A DNA stretch of 8,972 nt from assembly GCA_021778975.1 (NCBI GenBank), contig JAJYBO010000111.1, forward strand, positions 1 to 8,972, in the 5' to 3' direction. Position 1 is the stretch's first letter, and every line of letters begins with the position of its first letter. Both the position numbers and the translations under genes were made by a program. The stretch comes from Deltaproteobacteria bacterium (GTDB lineage: Bacteria > Desulfobacterota > Desulfobacteria > Desulfobacterales > Desulfatirhabdiaceae). Below, piece by piece: positions 7,374 through 8,972 of the stretch. The notes beneath the pieces were generated by a model, which was not told where the DNA came from, made no database searches, and was given only the letters and a program-made list of their open reading frames with translations.

Positions 7374-8441
7374 ATGATACAAAACAGAGTGAGAGCGGCT
7401 GAACGCGCGTCCATGGACATTGTTTCCGTAGCGGGGCTGATTGCCGACACCCAGTTGCCGACAGGAGAAATTCCCTGGAGCCCTGCCGATAAAACCGACC
7501 CGTGGGATCATGTCGAGTCCGCGATGGGGCTTACCATTGGCGGTTTTGTGAGGGAAGCCCGGAAGGCTTTTGAATGGATGGCGGACAACCAGCTTGAAAA
7601 CGGAAGCTGGTACGCCGCGTATCGTAACGGGGTTCCTGAAGACAAAACCCAGGATTCCAACCAGTCTTCCTATATCAGTGTCGGTTTGTTTCACCACTAT
7701 CTGGTGACGCGGGATATCGAGACATTGCGGCGTTTCTGGCCGATCGTTCAGTCCGCGATCAATTTTGCCGTGAATCTTCAGGCGCCGGGCGGAGAAATTT
7801 ACTGGGCGGTCAGCCCGGAGGGCCGCGTAGATCCCATGGCGCTGCTGACCGGCTCCAGTTCCGTGTTTATGAGTATCAAGTGCGCCATAGAAATCGCAAA
7901 GATTCTGAAAGCGCCCGTCCCCTGCGTCTGGGAAACGGCGCTGAAGCGGCTTCAGGATGCTATCCGCCATAAGCCTCACCATTTCAATATGACCAAATCC
8001 CGGTACGCGATGGACTGGTTTTATCCGGTGCTTTCCGGCGCGGTTGTCGGCTATGACGCCAGACAGCGGCTGGACAGATTCTGGAAGAAATTCATCGTGG
8101 AAGATCAGGGAGTACGCTGTGTTTCCGATCATCCCTGGATTACCATTGCCGAAACCTCCGAACTCTGTTTAGCGCTGTGCGCTATGGGAAATCACCGCCT
8201 GGGGGCCATCGTTTTTTCATGGATCAGCGACAAGCGCCATGACGACGGCGCCTACTGGTGCGGTCATACCTATCCCGACATGACCGTATGGCCCGAAGAA
8301 AAAATCACCTGGACGAACGCCGTGGCGCTGATGGCCGCGGACGCCCTCTACCAGTTGACGCCCGCGGCCTGTCTGTTTCATCATGATGCCTGGACGTCAG
8401 ACGGGTTTGATTTCTCGATCTGTCCGGGATGTCCTGTCTGA
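7374..8441 (+). CDS. Alpha/alpha-toroid protein, prenyltransferase-like family, function unknown
   Basis: The start at 7374 gives 355 residues and is preferred because AGG (7365-7367) lies 6 bases ahead; the frame also allows ATG 7332 or TTG 7320. No signal peptide or membrane helix is visible, so it should be cytosolic. It is helix-rich and contains recurring Q-x-x-x-G-x-W-like turns: QLPTGEIPW (27-35), QLENGSWY (73-80) and QAPGGEIYW (136-144). These are the mark of alpha/alpha-barrel folds such as terpene cyclases and six-hairpin glycosidases. Conserved-looking acidic and aromatic clusters are DPWDHVE (42-48), MDWFYP (213-218) and DDGAYWCG (290-297). Such proteins are often labelled prenyltransferase-like without biochemical proof; a glycosidase-like role is as likely. 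The extreme C-terminus carries C350-P-G-C353. The stop codon shares one base with the next ATG, so it is probably co-translated with the acyltransferase. Confidence 0.85.
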   Translation: MIQNRVRAAERASMDIVSVAGLIADTQLPTGEIPWSPADKTDPWDHVESAMGLTIGGFVREARKAFEWMADNQLENGSWYAAYRNGVPEDKTQDSNQSSYISVGLFHHYLVTRDIETLRRFWPIVQSAINFAVNLQAPGGEIYWAVSPEGRVDPMALLTGSSSVFMSIKCAIEIAKILKAPVPCVWETALKRLQDAIRHKPHHFNMTKSRYAMDWFYPVLSGAVVGYDARQRLDRFWKKFIVEDQGVRCVSDHPWITIAETSELCLALCAMGNHRLGAIVFSWISDKRHDDGAYWCGHTYPDMTVWPEEKITWTNAVALMAADALYQLTPAACLFHHDAWTSDGFDFSICPGCPV

Positions 8442-8972
8442 TGCGGAGAGATCATCGCCCTTTCTGGCTTAAAAAAGCATATCTGAGATTGGAAAGCCGC
8501 TATGCCCGGCATTTTCTCTGTCCGCATTTCGAGCGGTTCGGTAAAGGCCATACCGTTATGCAGCCCTGGAACGTCGAGGTCTTTGGAGGGCCGGTCGTCC
8601 TCGGAGATCATGCCACAGTGATCGCCACGCGAGATCAAAAAATCCGATTTTCGGTATGGCCGGTGCAGGAAGGTGGCGGCCGGATCGTGATCGGCGATTA
8701 TGCGTTGATCTGTCCCGGAGTCCGCATCAGCTCCGGAGCGGAGATCGTGATCGGCGACAGTTGCATGATGGCCAGCGGCGTTTATATCACCGATGCAGAC
8801 TGGCACGGAATCTACGACCGTATCGCCTTCGGACGGGCTGTGCCGGTGCATATTTCAGACAATGTCTGGATCGGCGACCGGGCGATGATCTGCAAGGGCG
8901 TTTCCATTGGATGCAACAGCATTGTGGCCGCCGGTTCCGTTGTGACAAAGCCGGTTCCGGACAATGTCGTTG
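8441..8972 (+). CDS. Left-handed beta-helix (hexapeptide-repeat) acyltransferase, 3' end beyond window
   Basis: The first 177 codons are present, from an ATG overlapping the previous stop (TGATG). After a basic N-terminal segment (1-37), residues from about 44 show hexapeptide [LIV]-G-x-x-x-x periods: VVLGDHATVIA, IVIGDYALICPGVRI, IVIGDSCMMASGVYI and, after a loop, VWIGDRAMICKGVSIG and NSIVAAGSVVTK. The loop DADWHGIYDR (118-127) interrupts the helix and holds H122, in the position of the catalytic histidine of maltose/galactoside acetyltransferase-type enzymes. These enzymes work as trimers and transfer an acyl group from acyl-CoA to a sugar hydroxyl or amine. The ribosome binding site is weak (GGGA 11 bases ahead), consistent with translational coupling to the toroid gene. 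The acceptor is unknown; a cell-surface or storage glycan is plausible. Confidence 0.9.
   Translation, partial: MRRDHRPFWLKKAYLRLESRYARHFLCPHFERFGKGHTVMQPWNVEVFGGPVVLGDHATVIATRDQKIRFSVWPVQEGGGRIVIGDYALICPGVRISSGAEIVIGDSCMMASGVYITDADWHGIYDRIAFGRAVPVHISDNVWIGDRAMICKGVSIGCNSIVAAGSVVTKPVPDNVV

Noticed and set aside
6145..8132. Minus-strand open frames at 6145-7257 (370 codons) and 7251-8132 (293 codons)
   Set aside because: They are antisense to the RNB catalytic core and to the toroid gene. Their translations are rich in His, Arg and Pro without any motif, typical of shadow frames.

Overview
The window looks like a stretch of bacterial chromosome with moderate GC content. The style of its proteins best fits a sulfate-reducing or related deltaproteobacterium (Desulfobacterales-like): hybrid histidine kinases with an LAGG[IV]AHDFNN H-box, and an RNase II-family enzyme with an unusual N-terminus. 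That placement is inferred from protein style; no marker gene is present. I see no rRNA, tRNA, CRISPR array, insertion sequence or integrase.

Left part (1-5191): a two-component signalling cluster. On the minus strand, a LytS-type membrane kinase (1797-3116) overlaps by 11 bases a cytoplasmic hybrid kinase with receivers at both ends (1-1807, its C-terminus cut off by the window edge). Divergently, on the plus strand, lies a second hybrid kinase with two membrane segments (to 5191). Together they carry three transmitter modules and three receivers but no visible DNA-binding or enzymatic output domain. Between the divergent genes is an AT-rich stretch with a sigma70-like promoter and a short palindrome; it suggests that the second hybrid kinase starts later than its longest open frame.

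Middle (5192-7321): a 110-base spacer ends in a near-consensus promoter whose predicted start point falls on the ATG of an RNase II/R-family exoribonuclease. This gene may therefore make a leaderless mRNA. A short GC hairpin followed by seven Ts lies at its stop codon.

Right part (7322-8972): a two-gene unit on the plus strand. The first gene encodes a predicted alpha/alpha-toroid protein of the kind often labelled prenyltransferase-like. Its stop shares one base with the start of a left-handed beta-helix (hexapeptide-repeat) acyltransferase that runs off the window. The pairing suggests modification of a glycan or lipid-linked sugar, but the substrate cannot be read from the sequence.
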